Source: Algoriphagus sp. AK58 (lineage in GTDB: Bacteria > Bacteroidota > Bacteroidia > Cytophagales > Cyclobacteriaceae). From it: DNA of 64,000 nucleotides. A program made the position numbers and the translations under genes. The notes below the pieces were generated by a model. That model did not search any database and had not been told where the DNA came from. It was given only the letters and a program-made list of their open reading frames with translations. Positions 1 to 8,571 of this stretch are shown piece after piece; positions within the stretch are counted from its first letter, which is position 1; each line of letters opens with the position of its first letter. Location: positions 62,001-126,000 of the forward strand of contig NZ_QEIG01000001.1 in the NCBI RefSeq assembly GCF_014324365.1, written 5' to 3'.

Positions 1-860
1 TCTCCAGGACCAATAGAAGACCAATCCATCCATGAGCTGAATAAGAGTAAGCCCACCAGGATAGGACCTAAGGCATTGATGCTTGCATGGCGAAGGGACT
101 CCAATCGTTGGTAATTCAACTGAGTAGAAAGTAAGTGGTCATTTCGGCTATTGAATTCGCGGATGGATTTATTGATTCGATTGCCTTCATGTAAGCTGGA
201 GTGAGTGCCAAAAGATTGAGTCACATAATGCAGCAGTTCATTTTTTTGACTTCTTTTCTCAGGGACAAGTTGAAGTTGCCTTTTGTCAAGCCAAAGGAAG
301 TAGGGTAAAATCAGGACTCCGGAAAGTAACACCAGTAGGGTCAAGTTGGGGTTTATCCATCCCAGAAGCAATACACCTGAAATCAAGAAGAGGAGGTCTC
401 TTAGCCCCCGATGAATTCCATGCGTGAGGAGATTTCTTACCGGAAGTAAATCTCCACTGTACCTGAGCAAATATTTGCTGAAAGGTTTTTTTTCAAATTT
501 TTCAGGCATCCATCTGAGTTGCCTTCGGTACATTTTTGCCACTAGGTAATGGATAAACCGATCCACATCTTGATTCAGTCCTTTTCTCTCCAAGTACTGA
601 AGCGTGAATTTCAACAGAGTAACCAATCCCATTAGGGTAAAGAAGACCTCCAAACTTTCCATTTTTAAGCCTGATCCTTCCAGGATTTGGGTTTTCGCCA
701 GAGAATTTTGGAACTGGAGTTCAAAAAACCATCCGGTCATCAGGCTGAGGAAAAAGGTGCTGAGGCTGGCTATCCATCCCAGCGCCAAGTAAAGTCCAGA
801 TAAGGGAAATTTCCCAAACCAATACTTTCTTAAGGTTCTGTTCTTTATCGGATTATTCAT
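1..860 (-). CDS. ABC-type exporter, transmembrane domain (3' end beyond window)
   Basis: The reading frame opens at an ATG at 858-860 and stays open for about 286 codons to the left edge, so the C-terminal part is missing. The visible protein has the layout of a type-1 ABC exporter transmembrane domain: hydrophobic segments near residues 15-40, 65-80, 150-165, 170-190 and 265-280. The long cytoplasmic stretch between the second and third pairs includes a Phe/Lys-rich helix followed by a typical arginine/aspartate pattern (LLRYSGDLLPVRNLL). The ATPase half (Walker A, LSGGQ) would lie outside the window, so half-transporter status is inferred. The gene begins 31 bp after the P-loop protein gene and is probably in the same transcript. 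Substrate is unknown. Confidence 0.75.
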   Translation of the reverse strand, partial: MNNPIKNRTLRKYWFGKFPLSGLYLALGWIASLSTFFLSLMTGWFFELQFQNSLAKTQILEGSGLKMESLEVFFTLMGLVTLLKFTLQYLERKGLNQDVDRFIHYLVAKMYRRQLRWMPEKFEKKPFSKYLLRYSGDLLPVRNLLTHGIHRGLRDLLFLISGVLLLGWINPNLTLLVLLSGVLILPYFLWLDKRQLQLVPEKRSQKNELLHYVTQSFGTHSSLHEGNRINKSIREFNSRNDHLLSTQLNYQRLESLRHASINALGPILVGLLLFSSWMDWSSIGPG

Positions 861-891
861 GTCAAGAAAGTTCAGGGGAGAAGTTAATCGC

Positions 892-1959
892 TCAAGCTTG
901 GAGCTGGGAAAAATTCTCTTTTACCATGGGCCATTTTCCTGCGGAAAGATCTTCCAAATTGAGGATAGGAAGAAAAAGCAATTCCTGTCTTTCATAGAGG
1001 AATTCTTTGACCTCTTTGATCAAAAGAGGACTTGCGGTAAACAGGCCGGATAGGGCAGAGGGCATGATTCCCCATTGGTTGAGAGTTTGGACACCCTGCA
1101 CGGCAGAAAGACTATCACCCGCTGAAAAAACGACCTGGTGAACAGTACTCATGAACACCGGATTTCTGAGGAGCATTCGGGTTTCCCGTTGGAAAATTCC
1201 GTCAGCGATTTCAATCACCACATATTCTGGCTGAAAAGGAAGGACCTCGGCAAGCAGAGATTCGTAAAGATTCAACAGCTCCTGTTCTGAAATCAGATAA
1301 GTGGAAGGGTAGCCATATTTGGTAAAGTCAACGGCCGTGATTGCGCCAAGGTCATAAGCAAGATTTCGGTCTTTGGGATAGGCTGTGCCGGTCAGCTTGA
1401 TATAGGCAGCATTGATTCCCTGCTGGGCAAATCCATGGCAAAGGAATGCAGCGGTAGTGGTTTTTCCGCTATCCATGGATGATCCTAGGGAAAGGATCAC
1501 TTTCGTTTTGGATGCGGCTGTTCCGTCAAATTTTGAAAGATGAGGTTGACCGACTTGAATGGTATTCAGGATTTGGCCGGATGAATCAGTTACCATTCCC
1601 AACATTTTGAGTTGGGTAGGCCCTTCTGTTTCAAATTTGGAGTGGCTTGATTCCAAGATTCCTACCACACCTCCTCCTCCGAGGATATGGTAATGTTCCT
1701 GAAGCGTTTCCGGTACATATCCTTCAAACTGATTTGTCGCATAACGGGCGCCAAATACTGCCATAATTTGATCACCTAAGGCAAGAGTTAGGTTTCTTCC
1801 TGCACTTTGGATTTGTGTATGCTTTCCAAGATGAGTCACTTCAAACAAGGCTACATCACCTGCGCTAAGACGAAGATCCTCAGGAAGTTCATGGGTTGGA
1901 ATGAAGTAATCCATGGATACCTGTGCACATGTCATTCCTTTCTTGATTCTGTTTTTCAT
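892..1959 (-). CDS. P-loop NTPase of unknown function (MobB/DUF1611-like fold)
   Basis: The C-terminal half carries a clear Walker A motif, GSSMDSGKTTT, followed by a strand ending IEIADG that may act as Walker B. That is the layout of SIMIBI-type NTPases such as MobB, dethiobiotin synthetase and the DUF1611 domain. The N-terminal half contains a glycine-rich motif (GGGGVVGI) and a conserved-looking GDQIMAVFGARYA segment that I cannot place in a named family. There is no signal peptide or membrane segment, so it should be cytoplasmic. The ATG at 1959 avoids overlap with the preceding gene; an in-frame ATG at 2016 would add 19 residues and overlap it by 26 bp. Context is a DUF2490 barrel upstream and an ABC exporter downstream. 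Function is not recognised. Confidence 0.7.
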   Translation of the reverse strand: MKNRIKKGMTCAQVSMDYFIPTHELPEDLRLSAGDVALFEVTHLGKHTQIQSAGRNLTLALGDQIMAVFGARYATNQFEGYVPETLQEHYHILGGGGVVGILESSHSKFETEGPTQLKMLGMVTDSSGQILNTIQVGQPHLSKFDGTAASKTKVILSLGSSMDSGKTTTAAFLCHGFAQQGINAAYIKLTGTAYPKDRNLAYDLGAITAVDFTKYGYPSTYLISEQELLNLYESLLAEVLPFQPEYVVIEIADGIFQRETRMLLRNPVFMSTVHQVVFSAGDSLSAVQGVQTLNQWGIMPSALSGLFTASPLLIKEVKEFLYERQELLFLPILNLEDLSAGKWPMVKENFSQLQA

Positions 1960-1990
1960 GGCTATAAAAGATTGAGTGGGGGAAGTTGAT

Positions 1991-2800
1991 TTAGAAGTTG
2001 AAGGGTAATACGCCATCGGTGTTGAGACCTTTGAGCTGATAGGAAAGCGAGATTCCGATGATGTGTTGGTTGTTAAAAGGCCGTTGAATTCGACCGGTAT
2101 TTGGGTTTAAGACATTGATTTTATTGGTCTCCGAAAGGACCAGATTGAATTCATGCTGATTCATGTAGTAAATGGAAAGACGGAGGGGATCAGAAATTTT
2201 AAAGTTGAAATTGGCCATGATCCTTCCTCTGTGAAGTCCGTTGGATGGCTTCCTGGCGATCTCTTCTCCTTGTTCATTGAAATATCGGATAGGTGCCCCA
2301 CCGATATTGTAAAAAAGGAAATAGCTGAGCGAAGGCGCCACTTTTAGGAAATCCAGTCTTTTTCTCAGCCCAATTCTGGAGGAAAGGATGACTCTTTGGT
2401 CAAAGCGGTATTCCTGGTCGTTGTGAGCTTCAAATTGCAGGCTGTTTCTCAGCACATACCTTCTGTCCAAAACAATCCGGTGTGTTCCTTCCAGAATAAA
2501 TCGGAATGTGGTCCGATCGAGGCTTGGCACATGCATCCACGCTGTGCCCATCCCAAAATTCCAATCCTTGTTATACTTATAGTTCAGTCGCAAAGAATAC
2601 CAATTGAAGGCAGTTTCCACCTGAGAATCGTCCATTCCCAAAGACTTCATGTAACTTCCTCTTAGACTTAGCTCTTTGGTGAGAGGCATTCCCAAGCTGT
2701 AGCTGTTCCAAAGTCTGGTTTTGTATTGGGCGACTGCGAAAAGAGGAAATAGGGTCAGAAAGAAGAAAAGGAGAAAAATCCTGCTACTTGTGTTTTTCAT
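1991..2800 (-). CDS. DUF2490 family outer-membrane beta-barrel protein
   Basis: A 269-residue protein with a clean signal peptide (basic start, then a Phe/Leu-rich core, cleavage after AVAQ near residue 25). The mature part alternates short amphipathic strands, with repeated motifs such as FNWYSLRLNYKYN and ends in an aromatic residue (LPFNF), as expected of outer-membrane barrels. The overall pattern (WNSYSLG near the mature N-terminus, RLNYKYNKDWNFGMG, a late YYMNQHEFN) matches the Bacteroidota DUF2490 family, which has no assigned biochemical function. It is the first gene of a minus-strand group with the P-loop NTPase and ABC exporter. A role as a surface component for an export system is only inference from order. 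Confidence 0.8.
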   Translation of the reverse strand: MKNTSSRIFLLFFFLTLFPLFAVAQYKTRLWNSYSLGMPLTKELSLRGSYMKSLGMDDSQVETAFNWYSLRLNYKYNKDWNFGMGTAWMHVPSLDRTTFRFILEGTHRIVLDRRYVLRNSLQFEAHNDQEYRFDQRVILSSRIGLRKRLDFLKVAPSLSYFLFYNIGGAPIRYFNEQGEEIARKPSNGLHRGRIMANFNFKISDPLRLSIYYMNQHEFNLVLSETNKINVLNPNTGRIQRPFNNQHIIGISLSYQLKGLNTDGVLPFNF

Positions 2801-3017
2801 ATCGGTGGCTTTTGTACTTCTAGGTCGAAGCCAACCGCTCGGATGTAATCGGTTTTTGAAAAAATTCTTTCTGTGATCTCAATCCTTCGATTCTAGGTTG
2901 ATTTCCCAAAAAGCGCCCCGAGAATCATGGTGTTTTTGAATTATCCAGAGGTAGAACACTGAAAAAAAAGACTTCGAAGATTGATCTCAATCCTGAAGAT
3001 TTGGAAGAAAATTAAAG

Positions 3018-3959
3018 TCAATCGTGGGTAAAAAGTGCCTTGATTTTTTTCTCTTTATTCTCGAGAATCAATTGATTACCCGCTAGATCGAAGTTGATTT
3101 TTGAGTTGGGGGATAGTAGGGTAAACAAACTGTCTGCCTTCTCTGCAGTTTGTTTGGAGGTGTACATTTTGGGTACTACATCTTGCTGATTGGGGCCCAG
3201 CCAAGTGGAAGAATAAATATCGACTAAAGAAGTACCCAATTCATAAAGCAGGAATGGCTTTGATTTGAAAAAATATCCGGGGAAAAGTTCTAAGTAAAAT
3301 GCTTCAGGGTGTTGGGGGTTGTAATAGCCAGGCCCACCTTCAGGCATTCTTTTGGTAGTCAGTTTTAAAGTTGCTTCAGGATTTTCACAGGAAGGGAAAG
3401 AATAGATTTCTCCCTTTTCATTTAAAAATCCTTTCCATTTCCATAGGATTTCTTGGATGGGGATTTTTTCATCTTTCACTTGATTTACCAAAGGGCAGGA
3501 TTCAAGGGGTTCTATTTTTTCCAGAAGAAAAGGTATTTCAGAAATAGTGTCATTAGGATAGTTTTTTTTGAGTTGTCCGCTGATTTTTACCTTCCACTCC
3601 TTCTGATTGGATGAATAAAGGCTCAGGATTTTCAGAGCAGAGTGCCCTTGAGGTTGGCCATCGTTTGCCCGACTGTTTTCAATAATAAATGCCTTGAGTA
3701 AGGTGCTGTCAAAAGGAAAAAGTTTGACTTCCTGACCGACCTCAGTCCTTGACTTGAATACGAAATAGTCAAAGGATGAGGAAGTAGATTCTGATTTACC
3801 CAACTCCAAGACAGCTTCCAAGGATTCAATTTTAGAAATGGTTTGCCGTGATGAGTAATCGGGAATTTTTGCGTTCTCCTCTGGTGCACAGCCGATGATC
3901 ATCAGAAAGATCACTTGGTACATCCATTTTCCTAATGTAGAACCTTCCCAATTTGTCAT
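3018..3959 (-). CDS. Hypothetical lipoprotein
   Basis: About 313 residues starting at ATG 3957-3959. A hydrophobic stretch runs into the lipobox-like MIIGC at roughly residues 18-22, so the mature protein should be an acylated lipoprotein. The rest is soluble-looking with several predicted strands. It has two late Cys (LESCPLV and FPSCENP) that could form a disulfide, and a Pro/Gly/Tyr-rich stretch (PEGGPGYYNPQHPEAFY). I recognise no domain. An ATG at 3923 directly before the hydrophobic core is an alternative start. The gene stands alone, with a 217-bp gap downstream and a terminator of the next operon upstream. Confidence 0.65.
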   Translation of the reverse strand: MTNWEGSTLGKWMYQVIFLMIIGCAPEENAKIPDYSSRQTISKIESLEAVLELGKSESTSSSFDYFVFKSRTEVGQEVKLFPFDSTLLKAFIIENSRANDGQPQGHSALKILSLYSSNQKEWKVKISGQLKKNYPNDTISEIPFLLEKIEPLESCPLVNQVKDEKIPIQEILWKWKGFLNEKGEIYSFPSCENPEATLKLTTKRMPEGGPGYYNPQHPEAFYLELFPGYFFKSKPFLLYELGTSLVDIYSSTWLGPNQQDVVPKMYTSKQTAEKADSLFTLLSPNSKINFDLAGNQLILENKEKKIKALFTHD

Positions 3960-4037
3960 GACCAAAAAACAGTGCTGAATCCGGAATTTAAGTTCGGTTA
4001 AATAATTTAAAGCTCAACTCGAGAGATTAGGATAAAT

Positions 4038-4066
4038 AAAAAAAGACGCCAATTGGGCGTCTTTTT
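4038..4066 (-). terminator. Rho-independent terminator
   Basis: Stem AAAGACGCC / GGGCGTCTTT with an AATT loop and A/T tracts on both sides. It follows the lipoprotein gene at 4089-4832 in the minus direction, and would also work in the plus direction. Confidence 0.8.
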
Positions 4067-4088
4067 ACGGTGAAGTGAATGAGTTTAT

Positions 4089-4832
4089 TTATCTCATTTT
4101 CAGTTCAATGTCACTGGATGCTTTTATGCGATCCTCCACAGTTCTGTAAATGGTTCTATTGGTATTTCGGTTGATCAGAAGTACTCCACTGGTAAGTTCA
4201 GCAGATTCTAAGGCTGAGGTACTAATGGTGGAAAACCATCTCTGAGCATCGATCTGAAGCAGGGCAAGTGGATTATTTACATTGTCCAAGAAGAACAGAT
4301 CATCGTCATCTTCTCCTTCCAGTTCTACTTCGAAGTCAATGTCATCGTCATCATCTCCAAATACTTCAAAACGGAAAGGAACTGAACGGCCATCGGTGTA
4401 AGTGAACGTACCTTCCAACTGAATGGAGGGTTGGTTTTTGTTATCAATCAAGTCGATTTCTACTTCGATTTCTTCATAATTTCCCGCAGGGATGGCGATG
4501 AAAAAGTCTGCATTCGAGTTCAACTCATCAAAATTGATTTTTTTGATTTCCGGAAATTTGAATTCCATTTCCTTTTCAAATTCTCTTCCAGCCTCATCTA
4601 CACCCTCGGTTTCCAATTCGATCTTTTTTACCTGAAGGAAACCGGTATTGATATTCAAGCCGGTGTTGGCAAGTCTTGCGCCGGCATTTCCAGAGGATTT
4701 GAGCTTTACCCCCATGCCAATTTTGACTTCTCCCGAACCCAAAACATCGGGATTGTTTTCATCAGTACAGGAAGAAAAAGCCATTCCTAAAGCAGCGAAT
4801 GCAAGAGCATAAAATCGGTGAGTAGTTTTCAT
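4089..4832 (-). CDS. DUF4382-like lipoprotein with Asp-rich segments
   Basis: The likely start is the ATG at 4832, which gives 247 residues and a good lipoprotein signal ending AFSSC (Cys22). After a short linker the protein has beta-rich segments with regularly spaced charged residues (VKKIELETEGVD, IPAGNYEEIEVEIDLI), resembling DUF4382-type Ig-like lipoproteins. Two acidic runs stand out, GDDDDDIDFEVE and EGEDDDDLFFLD, and could bind divalent metal; this is inference from composition. The gene lies directly downstream of the sigma/anti-sigma pair but is separated from it by a terminator, so it may be a target rather than an operon member. Confidence 0.7.
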   Translation of the reverse strand: MKTTHRFYALAFAALGMAFSSCTDENNPDVLGSGEVKIGMGVKLKSSGNAGARLANTGLNINTGFLQVKKIELETEGVDEAGREFEKEMEFKFPEIKKINFDELNSNADFFIAIPAGNYEEIEVEIDLIDNKNQPSIQLEGTFTYTDGRSVPFRFEVFGDDDDDIDFEVELEGEDDDDLFFLDNVNNPLALLQIDAQRWFSTISTSALESAELTSGVLLINRNTNRTIYRTVEDRIKASSDIELKMR

Positions 4833-4907
4833 TAGTGTTGTTTGGATTTGTTTTCCCTTTGTAGAAACCAACGTCAAAAATGTAACCACCTGTTTGAAAA
4901 AAAATAA

Positions 4908-4938
4908 AAAAACCTTCTGTAAAGAAGGTTTTGTATAA
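4908..4938 (-). terminator. Rho-independent terminator after sigma/anti-sigma operon
   Basis: Perfect 8-bp stem AACCTTCT / AGAAGGTT with a four-base loop. Read on the minus strand it is followed by a run of T residues. It lies just past the stop of the anti-sigma gene. Confidence 0.85.
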
Positions 4939-4953
4939 GTAAATGCTTTAAAA

Positions 4954-5724
4954 TCAATTTTTTAGCTTTAGAATAAAAATCTTGAAAAGATCGCTCTTCC
5001 CGAAATTTTGATGATAGGTATGCTTTGGATCATCTATTATTTTCCTCATTCTGACCTCGGCCTCCTCAAGCTGACCCGTGGAGAGGTAAGCTTTGACCAA
5101 GTAATAGTCCACCTGGTCTGCAAATTCCAGAGATTGATTTTGTTGATTGGTCTGTTCGATAGCCAGAAAAGCTTCTTCGGCTGCAGCAAACTGATTCAAT
5201 TGCAAGTGCGCCATTCCCACGAGAAATGATGCCTCTATGGATGGAGCATCCAGTTGAGAACCCAAGTCAATCACTTTTTGAAATTCTTTTTCAGCAAAAG
5301 CTTCCTGAAGTTCTGTTTGCAGATTTTCGGAGGATCTCATCACCGGTATCCTGTAATCTACCTGACCGGAAGTGATACTTTCTGGGGAAACTGAAAAGAG
5401 TAAATACCCTGCCATGGCCACTAGCACAAAAGCCATGGAGGCAGCAATTCTTTTGCTCCATAAGAAAAAGTCGGCTGATCCACTATTCAGAGGTTTTACT
5501 TTTTTGTCCTCAGTTCTGTTTAGCAGAAATTCCGCCTGCGACTGTTGGATCATTTCCTTCCATCCGGCCATATCTATGGCTTCTCTACTGATTTTTAGTG
5601 CTTCCAATTCAGAACGGAGTGCGAGATCTGTTTTGATATCCTCCTCCAGTTTCTTGGCCTTATCCGCTGGAAGCTCGCCGTATAGAAAGGCTTCCAATTC
5701 TTCCAAAGTATAGTTCTCATTCAT
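4954..5724 (-). CDS. Membrane anti-sigma-like protein with TPR-like periplasmic domain
   Basis: A 256-residue protein. The first 80 residues are charged and helical (LEELEAFLYGELPADKAKKLEED), resembling the cytoplasmic sigma-binding helices of Bacteroidota anti-sigma factors but without a zinc-binding HxxxCxxC motif. One membrane segment lies near residues 92-112. The periplasmic part has helical repeats with the A/L pattern of tetratricopeptide repeats (LVGMAHLQLNQFAAAEEAFL and a second copy around YYLVKAYLSTGQLEEAE). The gene overlaps the ECF sigma gene by 8 bp, so translation is probably coupled. It likely holds the sigma factor inactive until a periplasmic or protein-protein signal arrives. 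Confidence 0.8.
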   Translation of the reverse strand: MNENYTLEELEAFLYGELPADKAKKLEEDIKTDLALRSELEALKISREAIDMAGWKEMIQQSQAEFLLNRTEDKKVKPLNSGSADFFLWSKRIAASMAFVLVAMAGYLLFSVSPESITSGQVDYRIPVMRSSENLQTELQEAFAEKEFQKVIDLGSQLDAPSIEASFLVGMAHLQLNQFAAAEEAFLAIEQTNQQNQSLEFADQVDYYLVKAYLSTGQLEEAEVRMRKIIDDPKHTYHQNFGKSDLFKIFILKLKN

Positions 5725-6325
5725 GACGCAAGGCTTTTAAGAGGTTTTGGGATAGGGTTTCGGATGATTTTACCTGTTCGGTCAGAGATTGTAGGCATTT
5801 GTATTTTTTATTTCTGAGCACTTGTTCGGAACTGAAATCCAGCCGTTCACAGATTTCTTTCATGGGCAATTCTTCAAAGTAAAAGAGGGTCAGCACCTGC
5901 TTACACTTTTCACCAAGCTTTTCGAAAAGTCCCATTACAAATTTCAGATTCTCGTTACGGCTGATTTGCTCAGTGATGCCGAGGTCAATCTGATCTTTCT
6001 CTCCTTCATATCGCTCATGTCTTGCCAGGGTACTTTTTCTTCTTCTTAATTCGGTGATCCAGACATTTTTGCAAATGCTGTAAAGGAAGGATTTGATGGA
6101 GGATTCACCTCTGAACTTTTCTTCTCTGACCATTTTTACAAATACGAGCATCACTTCTTGGATCCAATCTGCCGCGTCATCTTCTGAGCCTGAGTTTTGC
6201 AGGATGTAATGCTCAAGCATCCCATAGTGCTGACTGTACAGTTGACTGATGGCCTGATTCGGGTTGGTTTTGGACTTGATTTGGTTCAAAATCTCCTGAT
6301 CAGTTAGGTTTCGGCTAAGCTTCAT
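5717..6325 (-). CDS. ECF-type RNA polymerase sigma factor
   Basis: About 202 residues from ATG 6323-6325; an upstream TTG at 6361 is less likely. Region 2 is visible as the YILQNSGSEDDAADWIQEVMLVF stretch followed by FRGESSIKSFLYSICKNVW, and region 4 as LGEKCKQVLTLFYFEELPMKEI with the helix-turn-helix near the C-terminus. Length and domain order fit sigma-70 family ECF factors. It directs RNA polymerase to a regulon that cannot be named here. The preceding sequence on the minus strand contains TACATTTTG near 6353-6361, close to the Bacteroidota -7 element. Co-transcribed with its presumed anti-sigma partner. Confidence 0.9.
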   Translation of the reverse strand: MKLSRNLTDQEILNQIKSKTNPNQAISQLYSQHYGMLEHYILQNSGSEDDAADWIQEVMLVFVKMVREEKFRGESSIKSFLYSICKNVWITELRRRKSTLARHERYEGEKDQIDLGITEQISRNENLKFVMGLFEKLGEKCKQVLTLFYFEELPMKEICERLDFSSEQVLRNKKYKCLQSLTEQVKSSETLSQNLLKALRHE

Positions 6326-6465
6326 CTGCTTCCTCGGTTCTTTGTCGTAGTTGCTGTTCAAAATGTAACCTCAATATCAGAAAATTTACCATGCCTTTCC
6401 AAAATGAGGTTTTCTTGGTCAGATAAGCCGTAAGGCTTACCTTTAGTTTAGTTTTTCCGAGATTT

Positions 6466-7959
6466 ATGAAAATCACCAAAGACCTTTACCAAAGCTCACT
6501 GGCTTTATTGACTGATTTCTATCAACTTACCATGGCTTATGGCTATTGGAAGTCCGGAAAGGCGGATCAGGAGGCAGTGTTCAATCTTTTTTTCAGAAAG
6601 CACCCCTTTCAGGGCGGATTCACCATGGCTGCGGGTCTCGAATACCTCATTGATTTTTGCCAAAATTTCACCTTCAAAAAAGAAGATCTGGCATACCTGG
6701 GCGAAATGAAACAAAAGGATGGAAGTCCCATGTTTGAGCCTGAATTTTTGAGGTACTTGGGCAAGATGAAGTTTACCTGCGACATCGATGCTGTCGAGGA
6801 GGGGACCGTGGTATTTCCTAACACCCCACTGGTGAGAGTGAGGGGGCCTTTGCTTCAGTGCCAGCTTTTGGAAACTCCACTTTTGAACATCATCAATTTT
6901 CAAACGCTCATCGCTACCAAAGCAGCCCGAATCAATCTGGCCACTTTGGGTGAACCCATCATGGAGTTTGGATTGAGGAGGGCCCAGGGAATTGACGGTG
7001 CCCTTGCTGCGTCTAGAGCAGCCTATATCGGGGGCTGTACTTCTACCAGTAATGTCCTGGCAGGAAAGCTATTTGGCATCCCTGTTTCAGGAACCCATGC
7101 TCACAGTTGGATCATGTCTTTCGAGACCGAATTGGAGGCTTTTGAAGCTTATGCAGAAGCTTTTCCGGATAACTGCATCTTTTTGGTGGATACCTATGAC
7201 ACGCTTAACGGAGTGAAAAACGCCATCAAAGTGGGGCAGATTCTCAGAAGCAAGGGAAAAGAATTGCTAGGAGTAAGAATCGATTCGGGCGACTTGGCCT
7301 ATTTCAGCAATAAGGCTCGGGAAATGTTGGATGAGGCCGGTTTTCCCAATGCAAAAATTGTCGGTTCCAACGATCTGGACGAGCATATCATCAGCTCCCT
7401 TAAATCTCAGGAAGCTTCCATCAACGTATGGGGAGTGGGGACTAAGCTGGTTACAGCTTTTGACCAACCGGCCTTGGGTGCAGTGTATAAGCTTTCTGCC
7501 ATCCAATCCGAGTCAGGAACCTGGGAACCCAAAATCAAACTTTCTCAGCAATCCATCAAAATCAATATCCCCGGTATTCATAATGTGAAGCGGTATTATT
7601 CCAATGGAAAGGCAGTGGCAGATATGATTTATTTGGAGGATCAAGTCATCGATCCTAAAAGTGCCATGATTATTGATCCCACTGACCCGACGCATCGAAA
7701 GCGCCTGATGCCGATTTTTTACAAAGAGGAAATTCTTCTCAAACCTATTTTCAAAAAAGGAGAGTTAATCTATTCACTGCCGACTCTGGATCAGATCAGG
7801 GATCGGGGGATCAAGCAACTCGAGGCTTTTGACAAAACCCACAAGCGATTGATCAACCCTCATATTTATCCGGTAGGATTGGAAGAACACTTGCACCATT
7901 TGAGGATGGATTTGGTTTTGAAAGCAAAAGAATTGGACAATGGAGTGGAAAAAAGCTAA
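6466..7959 (+). CDS. pncB: Nicotinate phosphoribosyltransferase
   Basis: A 497-residue cytoplasmic enzyme that joins nicotinate to PRPP to give nicotinate mononucleotide, the entry step of the Preiss-Handler NAD salvage route. Family hallmarks are seen in order: the N-terminal LLTDFYQLTMAYGYWKSG, the EFGLRRAQG motif, the SGTHAHSW segment that contains the family's active-site histidine, LVDTYDT, and GVRIDSGDLAYFS in the phosphate-binding half. Full family length. It overlaps the nicotinamidase gene by 20 bp, so the two steps nicotinamide to nicotinate to NaMN are encoded together. Confidence 0.97.
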   Translation: MKITKDLYQSSLALLTDFYQLTMAYGYWKSGKADQEAVFNLFFRKHPFQGGFTMAAGLEYLIDFCQNFTFKKEDLAYLGEMKQKDGSPMFEPEFLRYLGKMKFTCDIDAVEEGTVVFPNTPLVRVRGPLLQCQLLETPLLNIINFQTLIATKAARINLATLGEPIMEFGLRRAQGIDGALAASRAAYIGGCTSTSNVLAGKLFGIPVSGTHAHSWIMSFETELEAFEAYAEAFPDNCIFLVDTYDTLNGVKNAIKVGQILRSKGKELLGVRIDSGDLAYFSNKAREMLDEAGFPNAKIVGSNDLDEHIISSLKSQEASINVWGVGTKLVTAFDQPALGAVYKLSAIQSESGTWEPKIKLSQQSIKINIPGIHNVKRYYSNGKAVADMIYLEDQVIDPKSAMIIDPTDPTHRKRLMPIFYKEEILLKPIFKKGELIYSLPTLDQIRDRGIKQLEAFDKTHKRLINPHIYPVGLEEHLHHLRMDLVLKAKELDNGVEKS

Positions 7960-8569
7960 TTCGGCACTGATCATCGTGGATGTTCAGAATGATTTTATTC
8001 CCGGTGGTGCCCTGGCGGTAAGCGAAGGAGATAGGGTAGTACCGGTCATCAATGCGATCCAGGAAAAATTCGATCACATTGTCGCTACCCAGGATTTTCA
8101 CCCTGCCGATCATGGAAGTTTTGCGGCCAATCATCCTGGAAAAGTGCCTGGGGAATGGATTGATTTGGCGGGATTGAATCAGATTTTATGGCCGATCCAT
8201 TGTGTACAGGGGACAAGCGGCGCTGATTTTCACGCTGATTTGCATCGTGAAAACTGGGAAGCGATTTTCCAAAAGGGGAAAAATCCAGAGGTGGATTCTT
8301 ACTCAGGCTTTTTTGACAATGCCAGACGTGGAGATACAGGATTGGGCGATTACTTAAAATCAAAAGGAATCGAGCGGGTGTTTGTCTGCGGTTTAGCCTT
8401 GGATTATTGTGTGAAATTTACAGCCATGGACGCCAAAAGTTTGGGTTTTGAGACTTATTTGATCACAGATGCTACCCGTGCCGTCAACCTGAAGCCCGAA
8501 GATGGGAATCAAGCCATCCAGGAAATGAACCAAGCAGGAATTCATAGTATAACCAGTAAAGATCTTTAA
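7940..8569 (+). CDS. pncA: Nicotinamidase
   Basis: A 209-residue isochorismatase-fold amidohydrolase that converts nicotinamide to nicotinate and ammonia. The expected catalytic triad is present: Asp14 in IIVDVQNDF, Lys112 in FQKGK and Cys157 in GLALDYCV. Metal ligands Asp52 and His54 (QDFHP) and His87 (WPIHC) are also in place, with spacing like E. coli PncA. The start ATG lies inside the end of the phosphoribosyltransferase gene. The product feeds that enzyme directly. Confidence 0.97.
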   Translation: MEWKKANSALIIVDVQNDFIPGGALAVSEGDRVVPVINAIQEKFDHIVATQDFHPADHGSFAANHPGKVPGEWIDLAGLNQILWPIHCVQGTSGADFHADLHRENWEAIFQKGKNPEVDSYSGFFDNARRGDTGLGDYLKSKGIERVFVCGLALDYCVKFTAMDAKSLGFETYLITDATRAVNLKPEDGNQAIQEMNQAGIHSITSKDL

Positions 8570-8571
8570 GC

